Assembly (NCBI RefSeq): GCF_040869045.1
Contig: NC_090319.1
Span: 232,927,832 to 232,991,831 of the forward strand
DNA length: 64,000 nucleotides
DNA from: Eurosta solidaginis
Lineage: Eukaryota > Arthropoda > Insecta > Diptera > Tephritidae
Reading direction: 5' to 3'
Part shown: positions 45,450 through 58,310 of the stretch, one piece after another
Layout: every line of letters begins with the position of its first letter
Numbering within the stretch: the first letter of the stretch is position 1
Program-made: the position numbers and the translations under genes
The notes under the pieces: model-generated
What the model saw: only the letters and a program-made list of their open reading frames with translations
What the model was told of the DNA's origin: nothing
The model's database searches: none

Positions 45450-46794
45450 CGCCTGAGGCGCTGGCCGCGAGGGTCAGTCGGGTCAACTTGTGAGGTTGAC
45501 CATCCCACCAGTCCGAGTGAGCAGCCACAGAAGCTGCCACCTACGTTGCGGTGGGATGGTTGGACGGATCAGGTTGTCCGGGCTGGTCATCGGGGGCAGT
45601 GGCCGAAGGAGCCACGGACTGAACGTCTTGTCCTCCGGACTTTTGTATTTCACCCGATGAGGCAGTGCTGCACGCACTTTATTTTTTTTGTAGTTGGGGT
45701 TTTTTATTTTCCCGGAATGTTGTCCGTTAGTCGGCATTGGAAAAATATTTGTCCGCTAACTGGGTTTTTAATTTCTTTTTAAAGTTAATAGTTTTTTTAT
45801 TTTTTTTTCTATGCCGAATTTGTGTCGTTAGAGTGAGTGTGTGTGTGAATTGCCAGGACCCCAGCTCATCCCACGTCTCAGGTGGCAACCCATAGTGCCA
45901 CCTGGATTGTGACGGGGTGAGCTGGGATTCAGAGTGACACCCCTTCCTGTCCCACCAGACTGGGGAGCGGTTCCGAAACCGCCCCACCCATTGCGGCGGA
46001 GGCAGGAGGGGTGTCCAGCGAGAATGGACGGGAGGCCTCAGCACCCCCAGCCAGTTCCACTAGCGCGTTCTCAGAGACCGCCTCTGCGTTGCGGCTGGGT
46101 GTGTTGGGACCAACCTGTGTGTGTAGGAAATTGACCCTAGTGGTCCCAACCAGTCCCAGAGGCAGGTCCTTAAGACCCCCTTATGCGTTGCGGTTGGGAG
46201 CACTAGGGACAAGAATGAATGAGTTTGTGTTTTTTTTTTAATTTTTTTTTTTGAGCCCGAGTGCCTTCGGGGAATGGGATGTCAGTGTTCCCATTGACTA
46301 CCCAAATATTTTTTTTTGGCCTTCTGTGGGGCGATAACCACTAGCCTTTCGGAGTTTGGACGAGTTCTCTATATCAAAATGTCTACACTTTTTTTTGTTT
46401 TGGCCTTCTGTGGGGGCGATAACCACTAGCCTTTCGGAGTTTGGACGAGTTCTCCAGATCAAAATGTCTACACCTTTTTTTTTTTGCTTTGCCTTCCTGT
46501 GGGAGCGATACCCACTAGAAACCATCTTTCGGAGTTTTGACGAGTTCTCCATAACAAATGTCTAATCGCCGCAAAGCCTTTTAACTAGGAAACAGAAATA
46601 TTCCCAACTTGACTTAATTTTTTTTTGATAGACCTATGTTGCCCGGCTAGCTTCGTAGTAGGACTTTGAGACTCTTATCTCAGGGGTGAGTCGTGCCCCA
46701 CGTTGCTTGTCGTCGAAGATTCCTGGCAGTGGCTTCCCACAGATGATCCGGTTTCCTGTTCGCTTCATCGTCAGGTCTTCAAAGCGAAGCAGGT
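45450..46794 (+). other. GC-richer spacer, probable retroelement internal region without pol
   Basis: Follows the PBS. No intact gag or pol is visible. Short repeated GCGTTGCGGCTGGG-like motifs occur at 45545, 45990, 46085 and 46184. The right end, before the second large repeat, is AAAGCGAAGCAGGT, a weak polypurine-like tract. Confidence 0.4.
46318..46566 (+). repeat. 84-88-bp tandem repeat, 3 units
   Basis: Units at about 46318, 46402 and 46490, each with GGCCTTCTGTGGGGGCGATA, TTTCGGAGTTTGGACGAGTT and AAATGTCTA, separated by T-runs. Confidence 0.88.
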
Positions 46795-49068
46795 TTGTTA
46801 CGGTCTGCTGCTACGGTCTACGGCCATGATCCACTTGGGAGCGTGTTCACGCGAACACACCTAGCGATGTGGTGAAAGTGGCGATAAAAAAATATCGAAA
46901 ACCGGAAAAAGACAGACCTGCCATCACCAGCGAAAAAAAGCAAGCATTGAGTTTCCGGTCGTATACACACCCATAAAGACAGAAAATTTTGGAAAAACTT
47001 AAAAGGAAAAGGCCACGATTGTCCGGCCGGGGAAAAAACAAAAAAAGAAACGCAAGAATTAGTCCTGCGTCATTTTCGCTATTGCTTACATCAACTGCAC
47101 ATCCCCGACTATATTCAACCCTTCGCAAAACACCCTCGCCGTGCTGTGCGCATATTCAACGAGCATTGTGGAAGAACCAAAAGGCTGCAACGAGGAATTG
47201 CAGGCCCAACTACTAGAAGTACGAACAAGTGGGAATAGACCTTATCACGGTGGTGTCGTGTTGATACAAGCGCAACGTAAATAATATCTAGTGAAGTAGG
47301 TCGGCGTTTCACAGCCACCCGCAGTGAGGAAAGTGTTAGTGATTCCGATACGGATTCGGACGGCACTCAGCTAAATGTGATGAGAACCATTGGTATCCGA
47401 AGATACACCCCTTTCTCTACGTTCACGAAGTACAATATCACCTTTGGAAAAACATCCAACACCACCTCCGCCTCCAGGGCCAGCAGTACGCTGCAGCATA
47501 ATACAACGAAAGCCGGAATTAGCGCCAGATCATTCAGAGGTTTCATTGCCACCAGGTTCAATCGATCACCTCAGACCAGAGCGCAGCAGCCACCAACAGT
47601 ACCAGCACAGCGCGCCCAAGACCGCGCACCACAACCAACATCAGTGTCAACTTCACCGGCAAGGTCGGCTTCACCAGCGACAACACGCCCGCAGAGACCC
47701 ATGGTACGTACTCTGTCGGCCATGTAAGTACCAGCACGGTATAAATTTAGATGTAATTACCCTACAAAAAATTCTGGTCATGAAACTTACCCACGCCGTG
47801 CAAATGTGACTAAGAACATAACCTATGACTGTATAGTAACGTATCAAACGGCGTGGAATGACTAGAGCATTTTTGCAGGGTAGTTAAACGAACTTCCAAG
47901 TGGTACTTAGAGGGTTTCATATAGCCCGGGTAAACCATTCGACAAGGATCGAATTTTTTTGTCAAAATTACGACATTCCTTTTTTTTTGAATTATAAACA
48001 TACAAGATGAACAGATAGTTTAACGTACTATAGAAGAAAAGTTACATATAAATGATTGCCACTATTTAAATTTGGCTTGTAAGATTTATCTAACCAAAAG
48101 AATTACCACATGAACACTCATGTTTGCAACTTAACAAGATATTAAAGAATGTAACCACAGTTTAGTATATTTACACATTTTAAAGGTTTGTTCACAAAGA
48201 AACAGGCAGTTTGTCTCAGTCAGGTCAAGTAGCACCTGCCTGTTAGAACGCGTAACACTAATTCCGACATACGCCGTTTATTTGTGAATGCACCTTTTTT
48301 TACATTATATGGAACCAAGCTCTTTACCTAATACCTACCTAAGCCTTAGCTTTACATAAAAATAAAAAACATACATTTTTTTTTTGATCATTTTTAGAAT
48401 ATATTTTGTCACCTTAAGATGTCTAAATAATAATGAATAATAAGCCGGCGCTATCACGTGAAACGTTTTAGCGATTCATTTTGGAGCTCACCCATAAAAT
48501 GTTAGAAAAAAAAGGAAATTTTATGCACGAATCGGCTAGAAGATTTAAAATTTCTTTTCTTATATCATTCAATTACAATATATATATATATATATATATA
48601 TCTACACATATGAATTACTATTGCTAGCAATATTGTTCGAACCACCAGAAGAAGGTAATATACGTGCATATAATGCATAGCGCTATATAAAATTTATCTT
48701 TATTGCTTTTGTAACAAATTTTCTTAGTACATATTACATATTATTATTATCATTATAATATGCGCGTTATACCAAATTGATATTTAGTTACACTCAAAAA
48801 AATAAGTTTTACCACAAAGCATATAATAAGTGATTATTGTAACAACGTACTAATGTAAGGGCAAAATGAGTAAGAGGCTAAACCAGATAACACTAAAATA
48901 GTATGTGCATAGATCAAGTATGTATGTATGTAACTTATATACACTCGCAACCAACAACACCAACACAATCACCAACCCCCTACGATGATAACCAAAACTA
49001 GCTAGAACTTTATATATATTTTTTTTTCTATAATGAATTGTGAATAAATATTGTAATTAAAATGGGAA

Positions 49069-51250
49069 TGTTGACTACCCTATTCTTTTAGAAGGCACTT
49101 AGGGCATACAGGTAAGGGGCCACCGAAAATTAGGTGCGTCGGTGGCCATGGATTTTGAGGGTGGGCCAAGCACCGGGCGTCGCAACAACACCCGCGGCGC
49201 CCCTCTATATATTCGGCCCTTTTGTTTTTATTTTAATTTTTCAGCTTTTTTTTTATTATTTGATTTTCAGGGTTGGTAACCGGTCGCTTCCGGTTCGGTA
49301 TTTTTTTTTGCGTTATTTCTTTTGAATTTGAATTTAAATTTTTGAATGTTAACGGTCTGTCCGTGACATCTGGTTCGGCCGGATGTTGTTTTATTTTGTA
49401 TTGATAAGCGTTTTGAGTCGGTCTCTGCGCTTCTGTCAGGGTTTTGATTTTGACAGCTTTCAGTTTTGATAGGCATGATAGGAACTTTTTTCTGCTTATG
49501 GCGCAGGAACAGTAAGGTTGGCAAGGACCCGCCCCAGCCGACAATGACTAGCCACTGTGCACCACCACATCATGCCGACCGCCTTCCTTACTGCTTCCAC
49601 TGTAAATGCGAATCCATAACAAGGTGTTAAACGACGCGTCTTGACATAAGTATTAATAATCCGAAACCGGAAAAGAAGTAGTTTAAGGCGTTCAAAATAT
49701 ATTAACGAAAAACCGAAAAATCACCCGTGGGTCCCTCCGAAAACGTTTCTGCGTTGGCGGCCCTCGGCCGCGCTTATAAAAAATTACCCTGGGTGGATAC
49801 AACACCGGTTTGGAGAACAAAACTATATCCGCGCAAAACACTTATGTTCACAATTTTTTTTGTGGGTACTACAACATTACAACAACCACATGAAAATCGC
49901 CAACTTCAACTACAAATATCTCCAGACAGAGATACATTTTTCTTTTCCGCCTTCGGAATATTGTTCTCGAGGTCAATACGCGTCTTTTGGCACCGCTCTC
50001 GATATTCGCAGTGTCATGCTGTCGTATACAATTACCGAATTTTTGGTCGAAAGCAACGAAGTTATACGACGGGAAGAGTTGCCTGAACATTATTCAGCCG
50101 ACTATTAGGAAAAGGGTTGAACAATATGTCGTGGACATATTGCCTCCACCACAACTAATAAATTTACATACCACATCAAATATTACTGGTGAGTAAGACG
50201 CATCGACGCATTTTTTTTTTAATTTTTTATTTTTAAGACGCATCGTGTTTGGACCCTATATAGATATATAGAAATATTGACATTAAAAATAAATTATATA
50301 ATAAAACTATTTATTTGAATAAATGTATTTAAACTTATTTAGGTATTTTTCTTTTCATTAAAATGAAGAATCTCTAAGCACTCTTCTCGAAGCTGTCACT
50401 TTCACTAGAATGGGAAGCTATTTCTTAGTCAATATCTACTGCATCCTTCGGAAAATGGAAAAATCTACATTTGCTTTCACTGGTTTTCTTGTTGTTGTTA
50501 TTATACCCAAACACAGCACACCGCATTATTAATATCATTTTTTATTAAAACTCTCACAAATACCACCAAATATGTGTATATAAAAGCGCGGCTAAATGAA
50601 AAGGGTCAATTCACACGTCATCAAAACAGATGATCTAATGTTTACATGCGCATTGCGTAATCTTATTTTGTGATTTGTGGTCAATTCACTATCTGTGGGT
50701 TTTAAAGTGTGTTATGGAAACGCAACTACAGTGGAGCAGCAAGGAAGGCAGTCGGCATGATCTTGTGGTGCACAGTGGCTAGTCATGTCGGCTGGGTTGG
50801 GTTCTTGCCAACCTTGCTGTCCTGCGCCATAAACAGAAAAAAAGGTCCTATCATGCCTTTTAAAAAAAAAACCGACAAAAAAGCGCAGACGACTCAAAAC
50901 GCTTGAAATTCAAACTAAAATAACATCCGGCCGTACCGGATGTCACGGACCGACCGTTAAGACATTCAAAATTTTAAATTCAAAAAAAAGAAATTCAAAA
51001 AAATCTAACGCAAAAAAAATTTACCGAACCGGAAATGACCGGTTACCAGACGCTTAAAATCCCAAAAAAAAATGCTGAAAATTAAAATAAAATGAGAAAA
51101 GGGCCGAATATACATAGGGGCGCCGCTGGTGTTGTTGCGACGCCCGGTGCTTATCCCACCCCCAAAAACCATGGCCACCGACGCACCTATATTTCGGTGG
51201 CTCCTTCTCTGAATTACCTAGTGCCCTCTACATATTTGAGGACATCAGCA
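49069..51250. mobile_element. Inverted-repeat element, copy 2
   Basis: Same structure as 40996-43211, in the same place of the second large repeat, with a ~38-bp deletion in the centre. Confidence 0.75.
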
Positions 51251-52566
51251 TTTCCATTTTAATAACAAATTTTATTTAGTATTCATTACGTAAGTAAAAC
51301 TAAGATGAACAAAGGTTATTAAGAGAAAAGGTGCACGGCATGGGCTATAAAGGCAAAACCAAACTGCTTTAAGCGCCGTTCATAAATGGCTTTCTTTTCC
51401 ACCGAAGTAAAATACTACAAGCAAGTGTTCGTAATGGAAACACGTCTCGAACGAGTTCGAAAAATTAGGAGTTTAAAGAATTTACTACTACGAATACTGC
51501 AAGTTGCACAGTAAAGAAAAAGAAAAGAAATGCAGGTTTCGGCTAGAGCCAAAATTTTCTAAATTTCGAAATTGCGATTAAATTAGGGAAATTTTATAAG
51601 GTTGTGATTGATTATGAGCCTGACGAACAATCTGGCCTTGACTTTAAAACCCACGGTTCACGGTTTGTTTTAATTTCTTTAATTTTTGGCAACCCATTTC
51701 TTCATGTTTTTACAATTTTTAACAATCACAAAATGGAAAAAATCTTAAATGTAGCTTTTATTAGAGCACTAGTTCATACAACGTACTTGCACAAGGGCCT
51801 TATAATTAAGCGCAATTGTTAACTAAGGTTACCAACTTAAAGCAAGGAAAGTGGTTTAAAAAAAATTTTCTTTTGAAGAAAAGGTTGATGGTTCCATAGT
51901 CTTAGGACGTTTGCCTTTTCGCTCTTATTTGCCAAGCTAGATAAATTGGAAAAGGGTTACAATTACTTTCTAATTCCCTAGATTACAACCACAAATTCAT
52001 AAAAAGATATATAAAAAAATTATTCCGAAAGAAATTCGCCTTTGATAATTTCCCTTCAACCAGGTAATTCAAAAGTTTTCCAAAAGTGTGTCAATAAGTC
52101 CAAATAATATAAGATATAAGGGCAGTGTCAGATGAAATTTTACGCCATACCTTTACTTCTACAGTCAGTGCCGTAGGAATTTACTGATTTTACTTTTTTT
52201 TTTATCAGGTACTATTGTTGTCAAAGTAAAGTAGGACGTAAAGTTTTATCTGTTATCACACTGAATTTTATACCTTATTGGCTGCGTTTGTTGTAGCCAT
52301 GTATTTTAATTTAATCTTATTTTATTTTAATTTGATTTAGATTAATTTTAAACCCTACTTTTCTTTTATATCTATTATTTTATAATGTCTACTATTTCTT
52401 AAGCCTCGTTTTATTGTAGTTCATTTACTTTGGTATTTTTAGTGTAATTTCATTGTAATTGATTTGATCTAATGTTATCTTAGTTTATTTCATTTTGTAT
52501 TTTTATTATTAATATCTATGATCGTTATTACTTTATCGAATTTTATTTTACCTATGTCTATGGATG

Positions 52567-52921
52567 AGCCGGCCACAGTGGTGTGATGGTAGCGTGCTCC
52601 GCTTATCACACCGTATGCCCTGGGTTCAACTCCCGGGCAAAGCAACAACAAAATTTTAGAAATAAGGTTTTTCAATTAGAAGAAAATTTTTCTAAGCGGG
52701 GTTGCCCCCCGGCAGTGACTGGCAAGCGCTCCGAGTGTATTTCTGCCATGAAAAGCTCTCAGTGAAAACTCATCTGCCTTGCAGATTCCGTTCGGAGTCG
52801 GCATAAAGCATGTAGGTCCCGTCCGGCCAATTTGTAGGTAAAATCAGGTGGATCACGACGCAAATTGGAAGAATCTCGATCTCTACGGAGGTTATCGCGC
52901 CTTACATTTATTTATTTTTTT
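52567..52921 (+). mobile_element. tRNA-derived SINE, copy 4
   Basis: Duplicate of the 44530 copy with the same 13-bp TSD (52554-52566, 52922-52934). Here the B-box is the canonical GGTTCAACTCC, so the altered B-box of copy 3 arose after duplication. Confidence 0.95.
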
Positions 52922-53415
52922 ATGTCTATGGATGTGTCTACATATATATATTAATATATATATATTTTTACAAAGAAAACCTAAATATTTTTTTTTCCAA
53001 GTTTCAATTATTTCCCCATATAAAATCAATTTGAAAACTTAGTTTCTAATTCTGAATTTTTCATGGGAGGGCATTTAATTCAGTTTCATTATATTCCTAT
53101 CTCTAATCTATTTGTTTTTAACCTTAAATTTTCCTTTCCTGTTATATTTACACAAGTTTAAGCATTTTCCCAAATTTAACTCTATTTTAATTCTTAGTTT
53201 CTAGTTCTAAATTTTTTTCTATGAAAAAAGATTTATTTTCCAACAAAAAAAACCAGCGCCATGTGGGAGCGCCTGCGAGCAAAAAACTATCTAGCAGCAA
53301 TAATTTGCAAATTCTATCCATTATTTCGTTCGTTTCAAAAAAATACAGATTTGTATAATGAAAACTGTATATACCCATTTCGGAAATGATTTCCAAAAAA
53401 AGCATCGAGAATGCT

Positions 53416-53919
53416 AGAATTTAAAAAAAAACCCTTACTGAAAATTTCCGAATTAATTGTTTTAAGCATGCAGTTTTACATTTCGCTCCATTTTAGTCTC
53501 ATAAATAATTCGTACTGGTTTTGAATTTTGTTTTTTTTTTCTTTTTTCTCTTTTATTTACTTAATTTTACGACAAAACAAAATGAAGAACACAACTAATG
53601 AATTTTGCAAATAATATTTCCTGCTTTTTTTTCCTCGCCGGTGTATATATAATTAAAAAAATATAAAAATATATACGTATAAAATCGTCAAACATGGAGT
53701 GACAAATATTCAAATATCATGTAAAGTATATAATTTTTATATATGTATGAAATGTTCGCTATTTTTGTCTAGTTTTAGCAAATCAAAAAAAATCTTAATA
53801 CACAAAACAAAATATACTCGTTTGTTTTTTTTTTTTTTCAAAAAAAAAAATTGTGGTTCTATTGTAATTGGAACAGACTCACCGCTGTGCCATAGTGGCT
53901 ATTCTGGTGGTAGTGGCCG
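53416..53919. other. AT-rich, no gene recognised
   Basis: Homopolymer-rich non-coding sequence between the large repeat and the minisatellite. Confidence 0.4.
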
Positions 53920-54425
53920 CTGTTGCAGCATGCCTATACGGGGTTCGTTGCAGCAGGACTGTATTCGGCGGCCCTGCTGCTGTTGTTGTTCAAGCTGGCG
54001 TTGTTGCAGCATGCCTATGTTTAGCGGCCCTGCTGTTGTTGTTGTTCAAGCTAGTGTTGTAGCAGGTCTATGTTTAGCGGCCCTGCTGTTGTTGTTGTTC
54101 AAGCTGGTGTTGCAGCAGGCCTATGTTTAGCGGCCCTGCTGTTGTTGTTGTAACTGGTGCTGTTGCAGCAGGCCTTTGTTCGTCGGCCCTGCTGGTGTTG
54201 TTGTAACTGCTGGTGGTGTTGCAGCAGGCCTTTGTTTGGCGGCCCTGCTGGTGTTGGTGTTAAAGCTGGTGGTGTGGCAGTCGGCCTATGTTTGGCGGCC
54301 CTGCTGTTGTTGTTATATTTGGTGCCGTTGCAGCAGGCCTATGCTTGGCGGCCCTGCTTTTGTTGTTCAAGCTGATGTTGTTGCAGCAGGCCTACGCTTA
54401 GCGGCCCTGCTGTTGTTGTTGGCGG
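53920..54425 (+). repeat. Minisatellite, ~9 units of 51-57 bp, hairpin-forming
   Basis: Nine GGCCCTGCT landmarks at about 53970, 54021, 54078, 54132, 54185, 54240, 54296, 54351 and 54404. Each unit has GCAGCAGGCC, a ~10-nt loop, then GGCCCTGCTG and (GTT)n, so every unit can fold into a hairpin. Open frames through it give Cys- and Leu-rich false proteins. Confidence 0.92.
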
Positions 54426-54793
54426 TTGTTAGCGCTTTTGATTGTGGTAGCGCGTGGTGTTGTTGTGGCCGCCTGTTTTAGTGGGCGGAATCGAAAGGTG
54501 GTCGCCTGATTATGGTGGCGGGTTGTCGGGCGTTGGTGGTGGCGCACATACATACATACAAGAATGCGCTTTATGGTATTTCTCAATTTTGTTCGCTATA
54601 CAAAAGTGTGAACTCAATTATGTGATTCCACCATGCTCAATTATATTTGGCCATATTCACGTAGATAGAAATGTCTAGTGGAATGCGAACTGCGTTTGTT
54701 TGTTATACTGGGAATAGGCTGCCACACTTGTGCGTTGCTTGTAAAAGTGTCAAATCGTTTTATGTGGTGGGACTTCGTAGAATTTATTATATA

Positions 54794-55156
54794 AAATAAA
54801 AATAAATGTAAGGCGCGATAACCTCCGAAGAGATCTAAGGCCGAGCTTCTCTTCCAATTTGCGTCGTGCTCCTCTTGATTTTTCCCTACAAATTGGCCGG
54901 ACGGGACCTACATGTTTTATGCCGACTCCGAACGGCATCTGCAAGGCAGATGAGTTTTCACTGAGAGCTTTTCATGACAGAAATACAATCGGAGCGCTTG
55001 CCAGACACTGCCGAGGGGCGACCCCGCTTAGAAAAATTTTCTTCTAATTGAAAAATCTTATTTCTAAAATTTTGATGTTGCTTTGCCCGGGAGTTGAACC
55101 CAGGGCATACGGTGTGATAGGCGGAGCACGCTACCATCACACCACGGTGGCCGCCC
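54794..55156 (-). mobile_element. tRNA-derived SINE, copy 5
   Basis: Full-length on the minus strand with intact A- and B-boxes and a perfect 13-bp TSD AATTTATTATATA (54781-54793, 55157-55169). This defines the element's 5' end as GGGCGGCCACCGTGG. Confidence 0.97.
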
Positions 55157-55169
55157 AATTTATTATATA

Positions 55170-57069
55170 CAATTTCCAATCAATTACAATACGCCTCTTA
55201 TTTACACCGGCCTCCTCTTTTACATATAAAATAAGCGTTCATACAAATCAATAATTTGTCCTTTCGTAACAAACCAAAAAAAACGAAGCCTGGTTGCATG
55301 CGCAGTTTGGACGATTAATGATTCTATGTGCGATCCACTCCCTTGCAAGTGAATACCACACTCGAGCCGAATTCGGGGCTATACAAATATGGCCGCAATA
55401 CAAAATGCAAACTATCCCAAATTATTTGCACTGTTCCTATTGTTTGCTGGGGAAAGTAATTATAGTCGCATTCCGATATACTTTTGCACTATATAAATTT
55501 AATTTTAATATCCCATTTGAATTATTTTTATCATTTCTTACTAGAACATTTTTTTCATTTTGTATAATTACAATTTACAGTCAACCACCTATTTCGACCC
55601 TCCACTTGCAAGACTCAAAAGGCCTTTGCTCTTTTTTTTCTTCCGCCCAAAATGGCCACACACGCCATGGTATTGTGGAAAACTTTCGTTCCGTTATTGC
55701 AACTGCGCAGTGGAACGGCGCCGTTAAATCGCATGATTTAACTGTGGTTGCCATCATTGTAAATTTTACCAAGTAGCGCAACTAACAGCTGATCGGTGAA
55801 AATTCGCACATTCACACGCACAGTTCTCGACTCAGTTTCAAAAAAAAACTTTAGATTATTTAATTCAAATTTTAAAGTGAGATACTCCTTATAAATTTAT
55901 GTATACAGAATATATATGGCGTTTTGGTTGTTATTAAAACAATAGTTTTATTTATATTAAAGCTTTTATTACTTTTTTTTTAACTTTGAAAAAACTCCGA
56001 ACACCATTCCTTCATTATATGACATTCGACTGCCTAGTCCACTGCCTTCCACTCTATTCGCAACATAACCTCTACTTAAGCTGCCAAACTATATAGTAAA
56101 CTATGGTTGCCATGGTAGAACCATACAAGGTGGTAGTCGCGGTGACAATCCTGCAGCCATCATTAAAATTTCGATATATTTCGTTTTTGTGAACCGATGG
56201 ACTAATGTCAAATAGTACTGCGCTGAAAGTTAATGTGTAAATTCGTATGAAACTACTAGTCAGCTGTCACCTTGTATAGTTACGCCATGGTGGTTGCCGT
56301 TATTGGGAATTTTCCCACATCGTTGGATTATTTCGCGATGTCACATGCGCGAAATTAACAAAATTTTGTTTCAACCACCCCAGGCGGACATGAGTGAGGG
56401 TGAATCCTACCTTTTTCCCTATCACCAGCCAACTGGTACGTTCCAAGGGTGACTCTCCCAAGTGGACCATAACAAGTGTACACAAGAAATTGTGGAAATT
56501 TTGAAAATTCTGATTCTGTAAAGCAAAACTGTGAACAAGAAAACTCGTTGATGAAAACTTTGTGAGTTTTCTTGACAGTCAGTGTACACTATTGTGACAT
56601 TCAAAACTCATACGCACTGTTGCAGAATAACTTTTTTGCTTTCATGGCGTTTCAGACACATTTTCTCACTGACATATGACTTTTACATTCTGCGCTCATT
56701 CAGCAAAACAATGTGCACAACACTTCACAGAATCGCATAAAAATTTAAAGTGTAAATTTTGTGCGCAAATCAGTTTTCGATAAGTGTACATTTTTCAGTT
56801 TTTCACAGTTAGGGAATTAACCCCCTGGATCAACTTAATGAGAGCTGGTAGCACTAATTTAAAACATCTGTTCTGTTGAAAATATGAAGAAGAAACGTTC
56901 ACAAAAATTATAGATACTGATAGAATTATTAACATTTAAATAGTTTCGCACGTAAACAAACTATTTATTTTCCTTACCTTTTCTTCAAGTTGTTTACTCT
57001 TTCCGTGTTTTTGCTTTTAAATATGTCGAAATCTTTTATGTATATACATATGTATATATATTTATTTCA
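55170..57069. other. No gene recognised; weak short inverted repeat
   Basis: Non-coding on both strands as far as I can see. 56111-56137 and 56266-56292 are imperfect inverted copies (CCATGG...ATACAAGGTG), possibly a ~190-bp MITE remnant. Confidence 0.35.
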
Positions 57070-57865
57070 GTGCTACCATGGCTCTATTATATGGTTGGCT
57101 CATCTCATCAGCTGATGTTATTTTTTTCATTTGACTGGAGTAGGGATTTTCAGAAGGAGGTGGCTAACTCAAAATGAAACCAACACATTAATAACATTTT
57201 CTTACTACACACAAAAGCTGCTAAGTTTTATAATGTTTTCATTCCATTACATTCGTCTAACACCAACACGCTGATTTTGACGACCTGAATAAAGGTATGT
57301 TGTTGCTGTAGAGATGAGCCGGTAATAGTGCAGTTTACGGTACCCACCGAAATTTGGGCCAAATTTCCGGGTGAGTTATCAAAAGACGCGTATTGATGTC
57401 TAGATCAAGAATCCGAAAGCGGAAGTTAATTTTTTTTACCCGTTCAAAAGATATTCACGAAAAACCGAAAAAAGACCCGCGGGTCCCTCCGAAACCGGGG
57501 GTAGGATCCATAGTATTTTTGCGCAGAACACCTGTCTGCGTTGGCGGCCTTCGGCCGCGCTTATAAAAAATAACCCTGGGCTACGCTATGCCAAGTCCGG
57601 GTGTGTGGTATAACTGTGGCTACGCCACGGTGATACACAATTTTTTTTGTGGGTTCAACACAACAACAACCACATTAAAATCGCTAACTTCAACAGCAAA
57701 TATCTCCGGATAGAGATAAAATTTTTCTTTCCCGCCTACGGATTATTGTTCTTGAGATTAATACCTCACCTTTGATACCTCACTCGAAAATCCTGGCCCA
57801 ACTTTAGGCTTTAAACTGCACTACTACCGATGAGCCAACCATATAATTGAGCCAAGAGTGCCACC
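57070..57865. mobile_element. MITE-like element with another MITE nested in it
   Basis: Inverted ends: 57070-57104 (GTGCTACCATGGCTCTATTA...) and 57829-57863 (complementary, with GGTGGCAC at its outer edge). The inner MITE lies directly against the right repeat. Confidence 0.6.
57322..57828. mobile_element. 507-bp MITE with 8-bp TSD
   Basis: Ends GGTAATAGTGCAGTTTA and TAAACTGCACTACTACC (one mismatch), with further inward similarity over ~60 bp. GATGAGCC is duplicated at 57314-57321 and 57829-57836. No coding capacity. The 8-bp duplication allows hAT or P-like superfamilies, but the ends are not typical of either. Confidence 0.85.
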
Positions 57866-58310
57866 AACTCAAAAGTGATTAGCTGTCAAAAAATTTACTA
57901 CAGAAAAAGAAATGAACAGAACCATTTCGGATAAGACAAGTATGATAACTTCTGCATAAATGTCAAAATTACAAATAGAATGGATCGCCTGATATTTAAT
58001 TAAATATCACTGTCCCATTCTGTATCTCTTTCTTTCACCCGCTGAAGATAGCCAGCCCTATGCGTCGCCATATTGAACACCCTGTCAAAACGCTGCCAAA
58101 ATGCTAAAAAAAATTAGCCATATTGATCATCCTGTCAGGCAGTTGAGGGATACGATATCACACTTGTTTTATCCACAATGGTCAGAACTGTTATACGGAT
58201 CAGAAATTGCACTAGATAAATATCAGGATCACAACGTTGTGGTTGAATTTGGATGTTATATTTCTATCCGTACCTGGGGGGGAAATTCAGGTTTTGTGAA
58301 ATGATAAACT
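57866..58310 (+). other. No recognised gene; one short ORF
   Basis: ORF 58101-58304 begins MLKKISHIDHPVRQLRD and is of unknown status. Its start overlaps a diverged 22-bp direct repeat (GCCATATTGAACACCCTGTC at about 58068 and GCCATATTGATCATCCTGTC at about 58117), which argues against a real gene. It ends at the next MITE. Confidence 0.3.

Larger units (their letters stand above)
46795..53415 (+). repeat. Large direct repeat, copy 2 (6621 bp)
   Basis: Second copy of 38625-45377. Differences include a shorter (AT)n tract, a ~38-bp deletion within the inverted-repeat centre (near 49740), a short deletion near 48325 and scattered substitutions. It ends at GAATGCT, where copy 1 continues into the LTR-like end but copy 2 joins unrelated AT-rich DNA. 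Confidence 0.9.

Noticed and set aside
45182..46241. Several 66-121-codon ORFs in the 45.2-46.2 kb spacer
   Set aside because: Overlapping frames on both strands in GC-richer sequence, with no gag, pol or other motif to favour any of them.
53699..54481. Cys- and Leu-rich ORFs of 64-143 codons
   Set aside because: They arise from translating the GTT/GCAGCAGG minisatellite in successive frames.
55294..55776. 160-codon plus-strand ORF
   Set aside because: No domain, AT-rich composition and no sign of splicing or homology; most likely chance.
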